The notes beneath the pieces were generated by a model. The model was not told where the DNA came from. It saw only the letters and a program-made list of their open reading frames with translations, and searched no databases. Both the position numbers and the translations under genes were made by a program. From Khoudiadiopia massiliensis (GTDB taxonomy: Bacteria; Bacillota; Clostridia; Tissierellales; Peptoniphilaceae), in contig OKQS01000001.1 in the NCBI GenBank assembly GCA_900290095.1, positions 186,001 to 250,000 of the forward strand: DNA of 64,000 nt, read 5' to 3'. Position 1 is the stretch's first letter, and each line of letters begins with the position of its first letter. Shown in pieces: positions 43,843 through 52,032 of this stretch.

Positions 43843-44738
43843 CAATTCTCCTCCGCCAATTCTTCTTGTTGTTTATCCGTGACAATTTTTTCAGGTCTGT
43901 AAGTAAAGCCCTCCCCGGTAACTTCAGTCGCGGCATATGTGTATATGAAAGCTTTGGGATCTATGGATTCCACATAATTCTTGATTTTTATATACTGGGC
44001 CCTTGTTACTATAGCGGTTATAACGCTATGGTCAGCCCCTGAATATCCGCCTTTTGCAACATATATGGTTGTTCCCCTAACAACTTTGTGAATAATGTAG
44101 TGATTAATTTCGTCGTTTTTATTGCTGATTATGTTTATAGCTATCCTGCGGTCGGATCCTGTAATGGCCTCATCAAGGACCAAACTTTGCAAAATTATGG
44201 CTAGAATCGCATAAAGACTCTTATTAATAGAAAATGTAAAGGCACTCATAACGACTACAAGGCCGTCAATAATAAACATGCCCCGTGAGAGAGGTATGTT
44301 CAGATATCTCTTAAAAACCCTTGCTATTATGTCGGTTCCCCCGGTTGAGGCGTTCTGGAGGAAGACAATGGCTATGCCGACACCCGTTAAAAGGGCTCCG
44401 ATAACCATAGATACTTCAGGGCTGTCTGTTAGTGGATTTTTAATGGGTGCAACCGTTTCAAGTATCATTACCCATATTGAGTATGAGAAGGCTCCGAAAA
44501 CCGTATATGCCCCGAACGCCTTACCTAAAAGAATAAATCCGAATATGAATAAAATAGCATTGCCTATTGTAATATAAATACCTACGGATAGACCCGGTAT
44601 CAATTTATTTAAAATAATGGCTAAACCGCTGACTCCCCCGGAAGCTAAATCATAGGGTACATAAAAATAATTAGTGGCGACTGCCAATAAAAAAGTTCCT
44701 GTAAGCAAGATACAAATCTTCTTCAATGTTTCATTCAT
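43842..44738 (-). CDS. YitT family membrane protein (DUF161 + DUF2179)
   Basis: 298 residues, start at the second of two adjacent ATGs by spacing to AGGAGG. Five or six membrane helices (two DUF161 units; FYVPYDLASGGVSGLAIILN and FLQNASTGGTDIIARVF are family signatures) followed by a cytoplasmic DUF2179 domain (VVRGTTIYVAKGGYSGADHSVITAIVTRAQYIKIK). The transported substrate of the family is unknown. Head of the YitT-cvfB-chaperone-pepD operon. Confidence 0.92.
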   Translation of the reverse strand: MNETLKKICILLTGTFLLAVATNYFYVPYDLASGGVSGLAIILNKLIPGLSVGIYITIGNAILFIFGFILLGKAFGAYTVFGAFSYSIWVMILETVAPIKNPLTDSPEVSMVIGALLTGVGIAIVFLQNASTGGTDIIARVFKRYLNIPLSRGMFIIDGLVVVMSAFTFSINKSLYAILAIILQSLVLDEAITGSDRRIAINIISNKNDEINHYIIHKVVRGTTIYVAKGGYSGADHSVITAIVTRAQYIKIKNYVESIDPKAFIYTYAATEVTGEGFTYRPEKIVTDKQQEELAEEN

Positions 44739-44803
44739 CATTTTCCTCCTAATAAACCAAACTAATTATACAGGAAAAATCTCAAGTAAAGAAGAAGGCT
44801 TAA

Positions 44804-45604
44804 TTATTTCCTTTTGAGGGCAAATTTTTGGATTAATAATAAGATAACAAATAAAAGAACTCCACTTATAACTATTGCTCCACCCGGCTTAATGGACAAG
44901 TAGAAAGAAGCGAACAGTCCGGACATGACGAGAATGCACCCAATAATCATTGAAAGGATGACACATGACCTATAGCTCTTGGTAAACAGCATAGCTGAGG
45001 CCACAGGTAGGATGAGGAGGGATGAAACCATCAGGACCCCTATGGTTTTTGATGAAAGTGCAACGGTTAAGGATAGAAGAGCCGTAAAGAAGTTTTCAAT
45101 TATCCCGACCGGGAGCCCTGAGATCCTGGCCCCGTTCCGATCCAGGCTTATGTAGAGAATAGGATAGAAAAAAAGGATTGTTGAGAGAAAAATAACTATA
45201 CTCAGGCCTACTATGGCATAGACTTCTTCTATAGATCCTGTGATTATTGAACCGAATAAGAAGCTTTCAAAATTCGATCCCGAAGGTGCGAAGTCCGAAA
45301 AAATTGAGGCTAGGCCTATTCCGGTGCTCATAACCATGGCTGTCGCCAGGTCCCCGTTTTGTGGAAATTTCTTTCTAAGCAATTCAATTGCAAAAGAACC
45401 TATGAGGGTCATCAGGACAGCTGAAAATAGTGGAGAGAGTCCGGCAATAAGGCCAAGTCCAATACCTGCAAGTGAAGTGTGGGCCAGGGCATCTCCAATT
45501 GTCGATGTTCTTCTATTTATGACAACAACACCCATCAGTGGTATGGCCAAACCCAGAAAAAATCCTATAATAAGAGCCCTTCTCATGAATGCATATTCAA
45601 GCAT
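44804..45604 (-). CDS. znuB: Zinc/manganese ABC transporter permease
   Basis: 266 residues with about eight membrane helices, ABC-3 family. Typical segments: EYAFMRRALIIGFFLGLAIPLMGV at the start, NRRTSTIGDALAHTSLAGIGLG (the EAA-like coupling loop), and SSKTIGVLMVSSLLILPVASAML. Overlaps the ATPase gene by 22 bases. Works with the adjacent ZnuC and ZnuA to import Zn2+, or possibly Mn2+. Confidence 0.93.
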   Translation of the reverse strand: MLEYAFMRRALIIGFFLGLAIPLMGVVVINRRTSTIGDALAHTSLAGIGLGLIAGLSPLFSAVLMTLIGSFAIELLRKKFPQNGDLATAMVMSTGIGLASIFSDFAPSGSNFESFLFGSIITGSIEEVYAIVGLSIVIFLSTILFFYPILYISLDRNGARISGLPVGIIENFFTALLSLTVALSSKTIGVLMVSSLLILPVASAMLFTKSYRSCVILSMIIGCILVMSGLFASFYLSIKPGGAIVISGVLLFVILLLIQKFALKRK

Positions 45605-46269
45605 TTTTCCTCCAAAACATGTTCCTTCAAATTAAAAATCTTTTTCCAGTGTATGCCCTCTTCAGGCCTTTCGTGAGTAACGATGATAATCGTTATGTTG
45701 TGGACCTTATTCATATGGTCCATGATCCTATAAAATTGGATCTTATTTTTCTGATCTATGCCTACTGTCGGCTCATCCAAAATCAGTATTTCCGGATTGT
45801 TGACCAGGGCTTTAGCGATGAGGACCCTCTGCTTTTGGCCCCCACTTAATTCGTGATAGTTGGAATCAGACAGGTCTTCAATTGCCAAATGCTTAAGGGC
45901 ATGGTCTATTTTTTTTCTGTCATCTTTGTTCAAAATAAAGGAGGGCAATCTATCGGAATAGAGGCCCAAAGACACCATTTCCCTGCATGAAACCGGAAAT
46001 GTCATTCTTTCCGCCGGGTCTATCTGAGGCACGTAACCTATCTTTTTCAATTTCTCGGGATTAAAATCCCTGCTTCCAAGAAAAAACAAGTCCCCCTTGT
46101 CAGGTTTTAGTTCACCTGTGAGAAGACGGAGAAGGGTTGTTTTCCCCCCTCCGTTCTCACCGATAATGCCGACAAAGTCTCCGGCAAATATGGTCATATT
46201 TATATTTTCAAGGACATCCTGCTTTTCGTAGCCAAAAGATACATTCTTTAAATTATAAATTTCTCTCAT
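45583..46269 (-). CDS. znuC: Zinc/manganese ABC transporter ATP-binding protein
   Basis: 228 residues. Walker A GENGGGKTTLL (about 37-47), Q loop VPQIDP, signature LSGGQKQRVLIAKAL, Walker B EILILDEPTVGID and switch His in IIVTHE. Standard metal-type ABC ATPase. Twelve bases after znuA. Confidence 0.95.
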   Translation of the reverse strand: MREIYNLKNVSFGYEKQDVLENINMTIFAGDFVGIIGENGGGKTTLLRLLTGELKPDKGDLFFLGSRDFNPEKLKKIGYVPQIDPAERMTFPVSCREMVSLGLYSDRLPSFILNKDDRKKIDHALKHLAIEDLSDSNYHELSGGQKQRVLIAKALVNNPEILILDEPTVGIDQKNKIQFYRIMDHMNKVHNITIIIVTHERPEEGIHWKKIFNLKEHVLEEKCLNMHS

Positions 46270-46281
46270 GTCCTCTCCTTA

Positions 46282-47292
46282 TTACCGTGCAAATGACTCT
46301 ATGATATTCTCCAGATTCTTTTCCATAAGGACAAAATAATCATAGCCCTTGTCCCTGTCTTCTTTTGAAATGGCTTCCAGGGTGTAAATAGGAAGAACCC
46401 TTCCTCCAAATTCGGATGCCAGGGCCTCCGCCTTATCTTTGGAGCCATAAGCGTCATAAAACACGGCTTCTATACCCTCTTTTTTTGCAAGGTCAACAAT
46501 TTTGACCAGTTTATCGGCATTCAAATCCCCATCGGCCAAAATTCCCTGCATACCCAACTGTTTTAGGCCAAAGTCTCTACAAAGATATGAAAAAGCCATA
46601 TGGGGCAGGATAAGTGATTTGCCCGAAAAGGCCTTAAGCTGATCCTTATAAGCGGAGACCAGTTTATCGAAGCGCTCCTCCAACTTTTTATAATTTTCCT
46701 CGTATATGTTTTTTCCGTCCGGATCTGCCTCAACAAGGGCTTTTAAGACATTTTCAGCCTGTTTTCTTGCACATATCGGGCTGGTCCAGCAATGTGGATC
46801 AAAGGCTCCGTGATTATGGTGTTCTTCTTCGTGTTCATCATGATCATGATCATGGTCTTCGTCTTCATCGTGATCATCATGATCTGCAGCTATCAGGTCA
46901 ATGCCTTTTGAACAATCTACAATAGGTATGTCCTTATCAATTGACGCCTTTATATCATCCAACCACATCTCTAAACCTGCCCCATTAATAAAGAACAGAT
47001 CGGACTTATTTAAATCAATAATCAAGTCCGGAGTGGGCTCCCAATGGTGGGCATCGCCAACCCCTTCAATAAGATCCTTGACCTCCACCCTGTCTCCACC
47101 AATATACTTAACGAAATCATAGAGGGGGTCGGTCGAGCAGTATACCTCGAGTTTTACCCCGCTTGTTTGGGTCCTCCGGTCTAAAGCTTCGCTTGATACT
47201 TGGGTCTCTTTTTCTTGACCCGGCTTGTTTGCGCATGCGCTTAAAATTAGAATCAGCCCAATAAAAACGGCTAGAAAGTTCTTTTTATTCAT
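46282..47292 (-). CDS. znuA: Zinc-binding lipoprotein of the ABC transporter
   Basis: 336 residues from the ATG at 47292 (AAAGGTGG upstream). Signal peptide with lipobox ILSAC, then cluster A-I substrate-binding domains. Metal ligands are the histidines in GVGDAHHWEP (about 82-85), FDPHCW and LPHMAFSYL. A His/Asp/Glu-rich loop of about 25 residues (137-161) is typical of zinc rather than manganese binders. First gene of the znuACB operon. No Zur/Fur-type repressor gene lies nearby. Confidence 0.93.
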   Translation of the reverse strand: MNKKNFLAVFIGLILILSACANKPGQEKETQVSSEALDRRTQTSGVKLEVYCSTDPLYDFVKYIGGDRVEVKDLIEGVGDAHHWEPTPDLIIDLNKSDLFFINGAGLEMWLDDIKASIDKDIPIVDCSKGIDLIAADHDDHDEDEDHDHDHDEHEEEHHNHGAFDPHCWTSPICARKQAENVLKALVEADPDGKNIYEENYKKLEERFDKLVSAYKDQLKAFSGKSLILPHMAFSYLCRDFGLKQLGMQGILADGDLNADKLVKIVDLAKKEGIEAVFYDAYGSKDKAEALASEFGGRVLPIYTLEAISKEDRDKGYDYFVLMEKNLENIIESFAR

Positions 47293-47317
47293 ATTTCCAC
47301 CTTTCAATTCCAGAATT

Positions 47318-47343
47318 AAAGGAAAGCCCGAAGGCTTTCCTTT
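47318..47343 (-). terminator. Hairpin after ptsI
   Basis: 11-bp perfect stem AAAGGAAAGCC / GGCTTTCCTTT with loop CGAA, 36 bases beyond the ptsI stop and 26 before znuA. The U tail is short. It probably ends the PTS transcript ahead of znuA. Confidence 0.75.
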
Positions 47344-47378
47344 GTATGAATCTTTAACTTTTAAGCCTGCCTCTTATT

Positions 47379-49088
47379 TCAACGAAATTCATTTTCTTCA
47401 ATAAGCTTCTCAATCTCTTTTACAGTCGACTTTGAAAGAATGAGGTCCGCAAATTCTTTTGCTTGGTCAAAATTTGAACTCATTATGATGTCCTTGACCT
47501 TTGCCACTTTTGAAGCCGGCACAGAAAATTCATCAAGACCCATACCCAAGAGCATATATGTTGCATTTGTATCTCCTGCAAAACCTCCGCACATTCCGCA
47601 CCACTTGCCTTCTTTGTGGCTTGCGTCTATGGCAATTTTTATCGCCTTTAAAACAGCCGGATTGTAAGAGTTGTATAACTTGGCAATCTTGTCGTTTCCG
47701 CGGTCAACGGCCAAAATATACTGGGTCAAATCATTTGTGCCTATACTGAAATAATCAGCATGCTTAGCAAGTTGATCCGCCATCATTACTGATGCCGGTG
47801 TTTCTATCATAACACCGATGTCAAGCCCCTTCTTGAAGTTTTTCCCTTCTTCTTCCAATTCTTTTTCCAGGTCCTTGACCAGGTCTTTCACTTGAATAAG
47901 CTCATCAACTGATATAACCATAGGCAGGAGGATCTTCACGTTTCCATAATAGCCTGCCCTGAGTATGGCCCTGATTTGGGTTCTGAAAATATCAGGCAGG
48001 TCAAAGCAAATTCTCAGCGCCCTCCAACCTAAAAAGGGGTTCTCTTCTACAGGAAAATTATAATATGACAGGCCCTTATCCCCACCTATATCCAGGGTCC
48101 TTATTATAAGCGGATAGTCTCCAAGGGTCTCAGCAGCCTCTTTATATACCTTAAACTGCTCTTCTTCATCCGGGAAAGAGCTATTTTCCATATAGAGGAA
48201 TTCCGTCCTGAAAAGGCCGACTCCCTTGCCGCCGCTTTCAATTCCCAATTTAAGGTCTTCAAGGTTTCCTATGTTGTTTACAACTTCAACAGCCCTTCCG
48301 TCCTTGCTTACCGGGTCCATGTGCTTTATTTTCTCAAGTCTTACTTTTTCTATTTTCTCTTCTTCTATTCTCTTCTCAAATTGCTCTATTAATTCTTGAG
48401 ATGGATTTATGTATATGCATTCATGGTCAGCATCAAGTATGATGAAGTCTCCATCTTTTATGGTTTTACAAGCTTCTTTAGCTCCCACCAGGGCAGGCAA
48501 GCCCAGAGTTTGGGCGATTATGGATACATGGGAGGTCTTTCCACCGATTTCGCTTATCAGGCCCAAAGTGTGGGTTTTGTCCATGGTTGAAGTATCTGAT
48601 GGTGTCAATTCTTCTGCAACAACTATTACCTCCTCTGACATATCAGAAAGGTCTCCGGCTTCTATGCCTTCCAAAATATATAAGAGGTTTTGCCCTATGT
48701 CTCTGTAATCGGCAGCCCTTTCTCTTAAATATGGGTCATCCAGACTTTCCATAATACTGACCATCTGGTCCGTAGTCTCTTTTAAGGCTTGGCTGGCATC
48801 CATTTTATCATTGGATACTTTTTCTTTTGCGCTGTCGATGAAATATGGGTCGTTAAGAAGCTCTATATGGGCATCATTGACTGCTTTTTCCGCCTCATTT
48901 ACGAAATTTCTGGATTTCAGTTTTGTATCATAGTCACAGAAAGCCCCATCCAGCCTGGCTATTTCACTTTCTATCTCTTTTTCAGAGATGGTCTTGGCCT
49001 TAATGTCCAATTTTGCTTTTATAAAGACCTTGGCCTTGGCCATGGCAATCCCCCCGGATGCCTGAAGTCCATTAATTTTTTTGTCCAT
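47379..49088 (-). CDS. ptsI: Phosphoenolpyruvate-protein phosphotransferase (enzyme I)
   Basis: 569 residues. N-terminal HPr-binding helical part (about 20-145), phospho-His domain with GGKTSHVSIIAQTLGLPALVG (active His near 186), and the C-terminal PEP-binding TIM barrel: LFRTEFLYM, IRTLDIGGDK, and FSIGTNDLTQYILAVDRGN; CGMCGGFAGD holds the active cysteine region. EI takes phosphate from PEP to HPr for sugar uptake. Follows ptsH, but after a hairpin at 49137-49167. Confidence 0.97.
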   Translation of the reverse strand: MDKKINGLQASGGIAMAKAKVFIKAKLDIKAKTISEKEIESEIARLDGAFCDYDTKLKSRNFVNEAEKAVNDAHIELLNDPYFIDSAKEKVSNDKMDASQALKETTDQMVSIMESLDDPYLRERAADYRDIGQNLLYILEGIEAGDLSDMSEEVIVVAEELTPSDTSTMDKTHTLGLISEIGGKTSHVSIIAQTLGLPALVGAKEACKTIKDGDFIILDADHECIYINPSQELIEQFEKRIEEEKIEKVRLEKIKHMDPVSKDGRAVEVVNNIGNLEDLKLGIESGGKGVGLFRTEFLYMENSSFPDEEEQFKVYKEAAETLGDYPLIIRTLDIGGDKGLSYYNFPVEENPFLGWRALRICFDLPDIFRTQIRAILRAGYYGNVKILLPMVISVDELIQVKDLVKDLEKELEEEGKNFKKGLDIGVMIETPASVMMADQLAKHADYFSIGTNDLTQYILAVDRGNDKIAKLYNSYNPAVLKAIKIAIDASHKEGKWCGMCGGFAGDTNATYMLLGMGLDEFSVPASKVAKVKDIIMSSNFDQAKEFADLILSKSTVKEIEKLIEENEFR

Positions 49089-49136
49089 ATTTTTCCCTTT
49101 CTTGATTCACTTGCAAAGATTCCGGTTTTATCCAAT

Positions 49137-49167
49137 AAAAAAGGGCAGAAATAATCCGCCCTTTTTT
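49137..49167 (-). terminator. Hairpin between ptsH and ptsI
   Basis: Minus-strand AAAAAAGGGC ... GCCCTTTTTT stem of ten bases around an 11-base loop, with T-rich end. It lies ten bases past the ptsH stop, so it may cut the transcript partly and give more HPr than EI. Confidence 0.75.
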
Positions 49168-49176
49168 AATTTAATT

Positions 49177-49437
49177 TTACTCGGTTAGATTCTCAATAAA
49201 CTCTACAATTTCGTTACAATGCTTTTCCTCGTCTTCGCCTGTTACCCTTATGGTGATATCTGTTCCCTTGGAAATTCCAAGGCTCATGACGTTGAAGATG
49301 CTCTTGGCATTGGCAACTTTACCGTCTTTTATTAACTCTACATCACCCGGTATGTTTTTTACAAACTGTACCAAAGCGGCTGCGGGTCTCGCATGTAATC
49401 CTGTCTCATTTGTTACTGTTACTTTTTTTTCAGCCAT
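49177..49437 (-). CDS. ptsH: Phosphocarrier protein HPr
   Basis: 86 residues. His15 in GLHARPAAALVQF is the site phosphorylated by EI, and Ser46 in NAKSIFNVMSLG is the regulatory site of HPr kinase in Firmicutes. Both are intact, so the protein can serve in sugar transport and, as P-Ser-HPr, as CcpA corepressor. The ccpA-like gene is immediately upstream. HPr kinase is not in the window. Confidence 0.97.
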   Translation of the reverse strand: MAEKKVTVTNETGLHARPAAALVQFVKNIPGDVELIKDGKVANAKSIFNVMSLGISKGTDITIRVTGEDEEKHCNEIVEFIENLTE

Positions 49438-49476
49438 TGAAAACCTCCTAATTTTTTAATATAAACTTTCCATTCA

Positions 49477-49485
49477 ATTATATCA
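49477..49485 (-). promoter_or_regulatory. Extended -10 promoter of ptsH
   Basis: TGATATAAT on the minus strand (extended -10 with TG) between the ccpA stop and the ptsH ribosome site. No -35 box at proper spacing, which fits an extended -10 promoter. Confidence 0.5.
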
Positions 49486-49493
49486 TAGGGCGA

Positions 49494-50504
49494 CTAGCGC
49501 TTGGCAGTAGTCTTCCCGGCGATAATCTGGGTTGGCATAATTACCGAGTCTTCTATTTCTTCTCCATCTATAAGAATTTTGGTTAAGAGCCTCATAGCCA
49601 CAGCTCCTATGTCATAGTTGGGCTCCGTAAGGGTGGTCAAATTCGGCCTGATAAGCTTAGCTAGCTTTGTACCGCCGAAGCCACTTATCTGAACTTCCTC
49701 CGGAACTTTTATCCCCTTGTCATAGCAATAATTCAATACTCCTATTGCCATCTCATCTGTATCGCAAATTATGCAATCAGTATAGTTCAGTATCCCTTCG
49801 TTTTCCACATCCAGGTATTCCATCAACTCATAGGCACTCTCTGCTGAAGTGTCCTTGCATTTTACGGTTTTGGGCTCAAGTCCATGCTTCTTTACTGATT
49901 CCTTATAGCCCACTTTCTTATTTGAAACGAGGCCAAAATCATTTGAGCTCTTCATGTATAAGGGTTTTTTATTACCCAAATCCAAAACAAAGTCTGTCAG
50001 CTTTTCCATTGACTCTTTATAGTCGATGGAAACCGTGTGGTAGTCACTCGAATCATAGAATTTATCCAAGAGAACATATGGTATCTTGTAATCCCTGATT
50101 TTGTAGATAATTTCCTGACCTATATTTTCAGAAACTACTATTATCCCTTCCACTTTTTTTCTATATAAAAAATCAACCGCATCTTTTTCCAATTCAAGTT
50201 CACCATAGGTGGAAGACATGACTATGTTGTAACCGTACATTCTCCCTATCTCTTCAGCTCCCCTGACCATCTGGGCCATGTAGCCTATTCCTATATCTTC
50301 AATAAGTATGCCTATAGAATTGGACTTCTTCATTACAAGGTTTCTGGCCAGTTCATTTGGCCTGAAATCCAGTTTCTCTATTGCATCCAATACTTTTTCC
50401 TTGGCTTCTTTGCTTACGGGCTTGGAATTGTTCATAACCCTTGAAACCGTAGAAATTGAAACTCCTGCTATTTTTGCCACATCTTTTATGGTTGGTTGTG
50501 CCAT
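49494..50504 (-). CDS. ccpA: LacI/GalR-family regulator, probable CcpA
   Basis: 336 residues. N-terminal LacI helix-turn-helix and hinge (TIKDVAKIAGVSISTVSRVMNNSKPVSKEAKEKVLDAI in outline, LARNLVMKKS), then a periplasmic-binding-like core (IGILIEDIGIGYMAQMVRGAEEIG; TDCIICDTDEMAIGVLNYCYDKGIKVPEEVQISGFGG; LTTLTEPNYDIGAVAMRLLTK). These match CcpA rather than a sugar-operon repressor. The position beside ptsH agrees with a role in carbon catabolite control. Confidence 0.85.
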   Translation of the reverse strand: MAQPTIKDVAKIAGVSISTVSRVMNNSKPVSKEAKEKVLDAIEKLDFRPNELARNLVMKKSNSIGILIEDIGIGYMAQMVRGAEEIGRMYGYNIVMSSTYGELELEKDAVDFLYRKKVEGIIVVSENIGQEIIYKIRDYKIPYVLLDKFYDSSDYHTVSIDYKESMEKLTDFVLDLGNKKPLYMKSSNDFGLVSNKKVGYKESVKKHGLEPKTVKCKDTSAESAYELMEYLDVENEGILNYTDCIICDTDEMAIGVLNYCYDKGIKVPEEVQISGFGGTKLAKLIRPNLTTLTEPNYDIGAVAMRLLTKILIDGEEIEDSVIMPTQIIAGKTTAKR

Positions 50505-50576
50505 GGGACATCACCTCACTATTAAAAAAACTGTTTTACCTTTTTATTTTAGCATAAAAAACGATTTCATGTTGAG

Positions 50577-50610
50577 CAAAAAAAAACAAAGACGAAAATT
50601 TTCCGTCTTT
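50577..50610 (-). terminator. Terminator after the DUF948 gene
   Basis: 8-bp stem CAAAGACG (50586-50593) / CGTCTTTG (50603-50610) with a long minus-strand T run (A-rich 50577-50585). It separates DUF948 from ccpA. Confidence 0.88.
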
Positions 50611-50641
50611 GCTTTTTATCAGTAATTTTGTAAAGTCTCAA

Positions 50642-51109
50642 CTATCTGTGTGATATAAAGCCCTTAACCATATTTGCAGTTTCTTTAATTGTTGCAAGGG
50701 TTGATGAGGTCTTGGCGGCGCCTTTTGATATGGCATCTGCCGTGTCTATGGCCTGTACTGACAGGTATTCAACCGTGTCTGCCACATCTTTGGTAAATCT
50801 TGAAGCCTGGTCCAAAGTTTCCTTTGTGCTCTTCAAGCCCATCTGTATATCATCAGAAGAGTTGATAAGAATATTGTTTGCCTCTCCCAAGGTGTTTTCA
50901 AGCTTTGTCGTAATGTCAGGCAAAGCTTTTAAAGTTGCATCCAATTCGACTTTATTATTGTCTACTATCTGGGAAACTGTATTTAAAGTTTTTGATAACT
51001 TAGTTAATACAATTATCAAATAAATGAGGGCAACTACAGCCACTACCAGCAAGATAGCCAGTAAAAGTCCGGTCAGGGAGACACTAAAAACCAATTCGTT
51101 CGGTCCCAC
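50642..51109 (-). CDS. DUF948 membrane-anchored protein
   Basis: 155 residues. One N-terminal membrane helix (about 10-35), then a long amphipathic region that resembles methyl-accepting or apolipoprotein coiled coils (LNTVSQIVDNNKVELDATLKALPDITTKLENTL). DUF948 proteins are general Firmicute stress-associated proteins of unknown role. Commonly paired with a YtxH gene, as here. Confidence 0.85.
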   Translation of the reverse strand: MGPNELVFSVSLTGLLLAILLVVAVVALIYLIIVLTKLSKTLNTVSQIVDNNKVELDATLKALPDITTKLENTLGEANNILINSSDDIQMGLKSTKETLDQASRFTKDVADTVEYLSVQAIDTADAISKGAAKTSSTLATIKETANMVKGFISHR

Positions 51110-51156
51110 ATTTTCCTCCTTACTTTATTAAACGATGCTCCAATAATTATTGCTAA

Positions 51157-51648
51157 TTACTTATCATCCTTTTCGTTCTTGCTGACTTGCTTGTCATATT
51201 CCTTTTTTGCTGATTTTTCAGTCTTTTCTTTTGCATCCTTGGCAGCGTCTTTCACTGAGTCTTTAGCCTTATCTACAGATTTTTTAACATCTTTTACAGA
51301 TTCCTCTACTTCTTTTTTGCTTTCACTCAAGCTCTTTCCTGCTGCATCAAGTCCACTCTCAATGGCCGGTCCGATGGCTGTTAGACGATTTTCAAAATCT
51401 TCTTTATATGCCATAGCCTTATCTGCAACCTCGCTTGCCTTGCCTTTAACCTTCTTTGATACGTCAATGGCAGCGTTTGCAAGATCTTCACGAGTTTCTT
51501 CGCCTGATTGAGGTGCATAGAGAATTCCGGCTATTGAACCGGCAGCTAAGCCGATAATAACTCCAAGGCCTACTTTTTTAGTATCTTCCCAACGTGCACG
51601 AGCTACGCGTTCCCTGTTTTTTGCTTCAATGTAATCTACAATTCCCAT
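51157..51648 (-). CDS. YtxH-domain stress-associated protein
   Basis: 163 residues. The YtxH signature VGLGVIIGLAAGSIAGILYAPQSGEETREDL (about 26-56) is a glycine-rich membrane-type segment; the remainder is a Lys/Glu/Asp/Ala/Ser-rich helix (VKKSVDKAKDSVKDAAKDAK) like LEA or apolipoprotein helices. Related genes belong to general stress responses in Bacillus. First gene of the YtxH-DUF948 pair. Confidence 0.88.
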   Translation of the reverse strand: MGIVDYIEAKNRERVARARWEDTKKVGLGVIIGLAAGSIAGILYAPQSGEETREDLANAAIDVSKKVKGKASEVADKAMAYKEDFENRLTAIGPAIESGLDAAGKSLSESKKEVEESVKDVKKSVDKAKDSVKDAAKDAKEKTEKSAKKEYDKQVSKNEKDDK

Positions 51649-51685
51649 CTTTTCCTCCTAAAATTTAATAAGAAACGTTTTGAAT

Positions 51686-51694
51686 ATTATAACA
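51686..51694 (-). promoter_or_regulatory. Extended -10 promoter of the YtxH gene
   Basis: TGTTATAAT on the minus strand, 38 bases before the ATG at 51648. The -35 region is weak. It lies about 65 bases after the 6S RNA terminator. Confidence 0.5.
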
Positions 51695-51760
51695 CATTAC
51701 TTTCACATTTATATTCTTACCCAACCTTAAGATTTCAATACAATAAATTATCAAAGCCAT

Positions 51761-51968
51761 AAAAAAAAGCTCTCGACCTTGCGGTCGAGAGCTTTTACAA
51801 CAACAAGTGTTGGCCCCTGAGCCCTACTGTTTTAATACCTTCTGTATTTGAAGGTGGGTTCGCTGTCATCAATTGCAGAAGTCCCTATTTCTAGGGCATG
51901 TCTTTAAATGGTGAACTCCGCAATCCCTTATAATCGGCGTAGGTTTAAATTTCGGGCCTTTCAAGGAC
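51761..51968 (-). ncRNA. ssrS: Probable 6S RNA (SsrS-like), with own promoter and terminator
   Basis: A roughly 200-base minus-strand RNA without an open frame. A 14-bp stem with an A/T-run tail (51761-51796) ends it, and a near-consensus promoter starts it at about 51968. Both ends can pair (GTTGTCC...TTGA with TCA...GGGGCCAAC), enclosing a large open region with smaller hairpins (CCCTAgaaaTAGGG; ATTGC...GCAAT; ACCTTC...GAAGGT). Size, closing stem and central bubble fit 6S RNA, which binds the housekeeping RNA polymerase. It lacks tmRNA, SRP RNA and RNase P signatures. Identification is by structure only. Confidence 0.65.
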
Positions 51969-51974
51969 AACTTC

Positions 51975-52003
51975 AGTATATCAAAAGACCGGTCGCAATT
52001 CAA
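51975..52003 (-). promoter_or_regulatory. Promoter of the 6S-like RNA
   Basis: Minus-strand -35 TTGAAT (51998-52003), spacer exactly 17, -10 TATACT (51975-51980). Start expected near 51968. It lies between the GH25 stop and the RNA. Confidence 0.85.
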
Positions 52004-52032
52004 AAAAATGCGAATATAAAGAGGGTCAATAA

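Noticed and set aside
46800..46890. CAT/GATCATG-rich repetitive DNA
   Set aside because: It is simply the coding of the His/Asp-rich metal loop of ZnuA.
49667..50098. 143-codon plus-strand frame inside ccpA
   Set aside because: Antisense shadow; Ser/Pro/His-rich low-quality sequence with no ribosome site.
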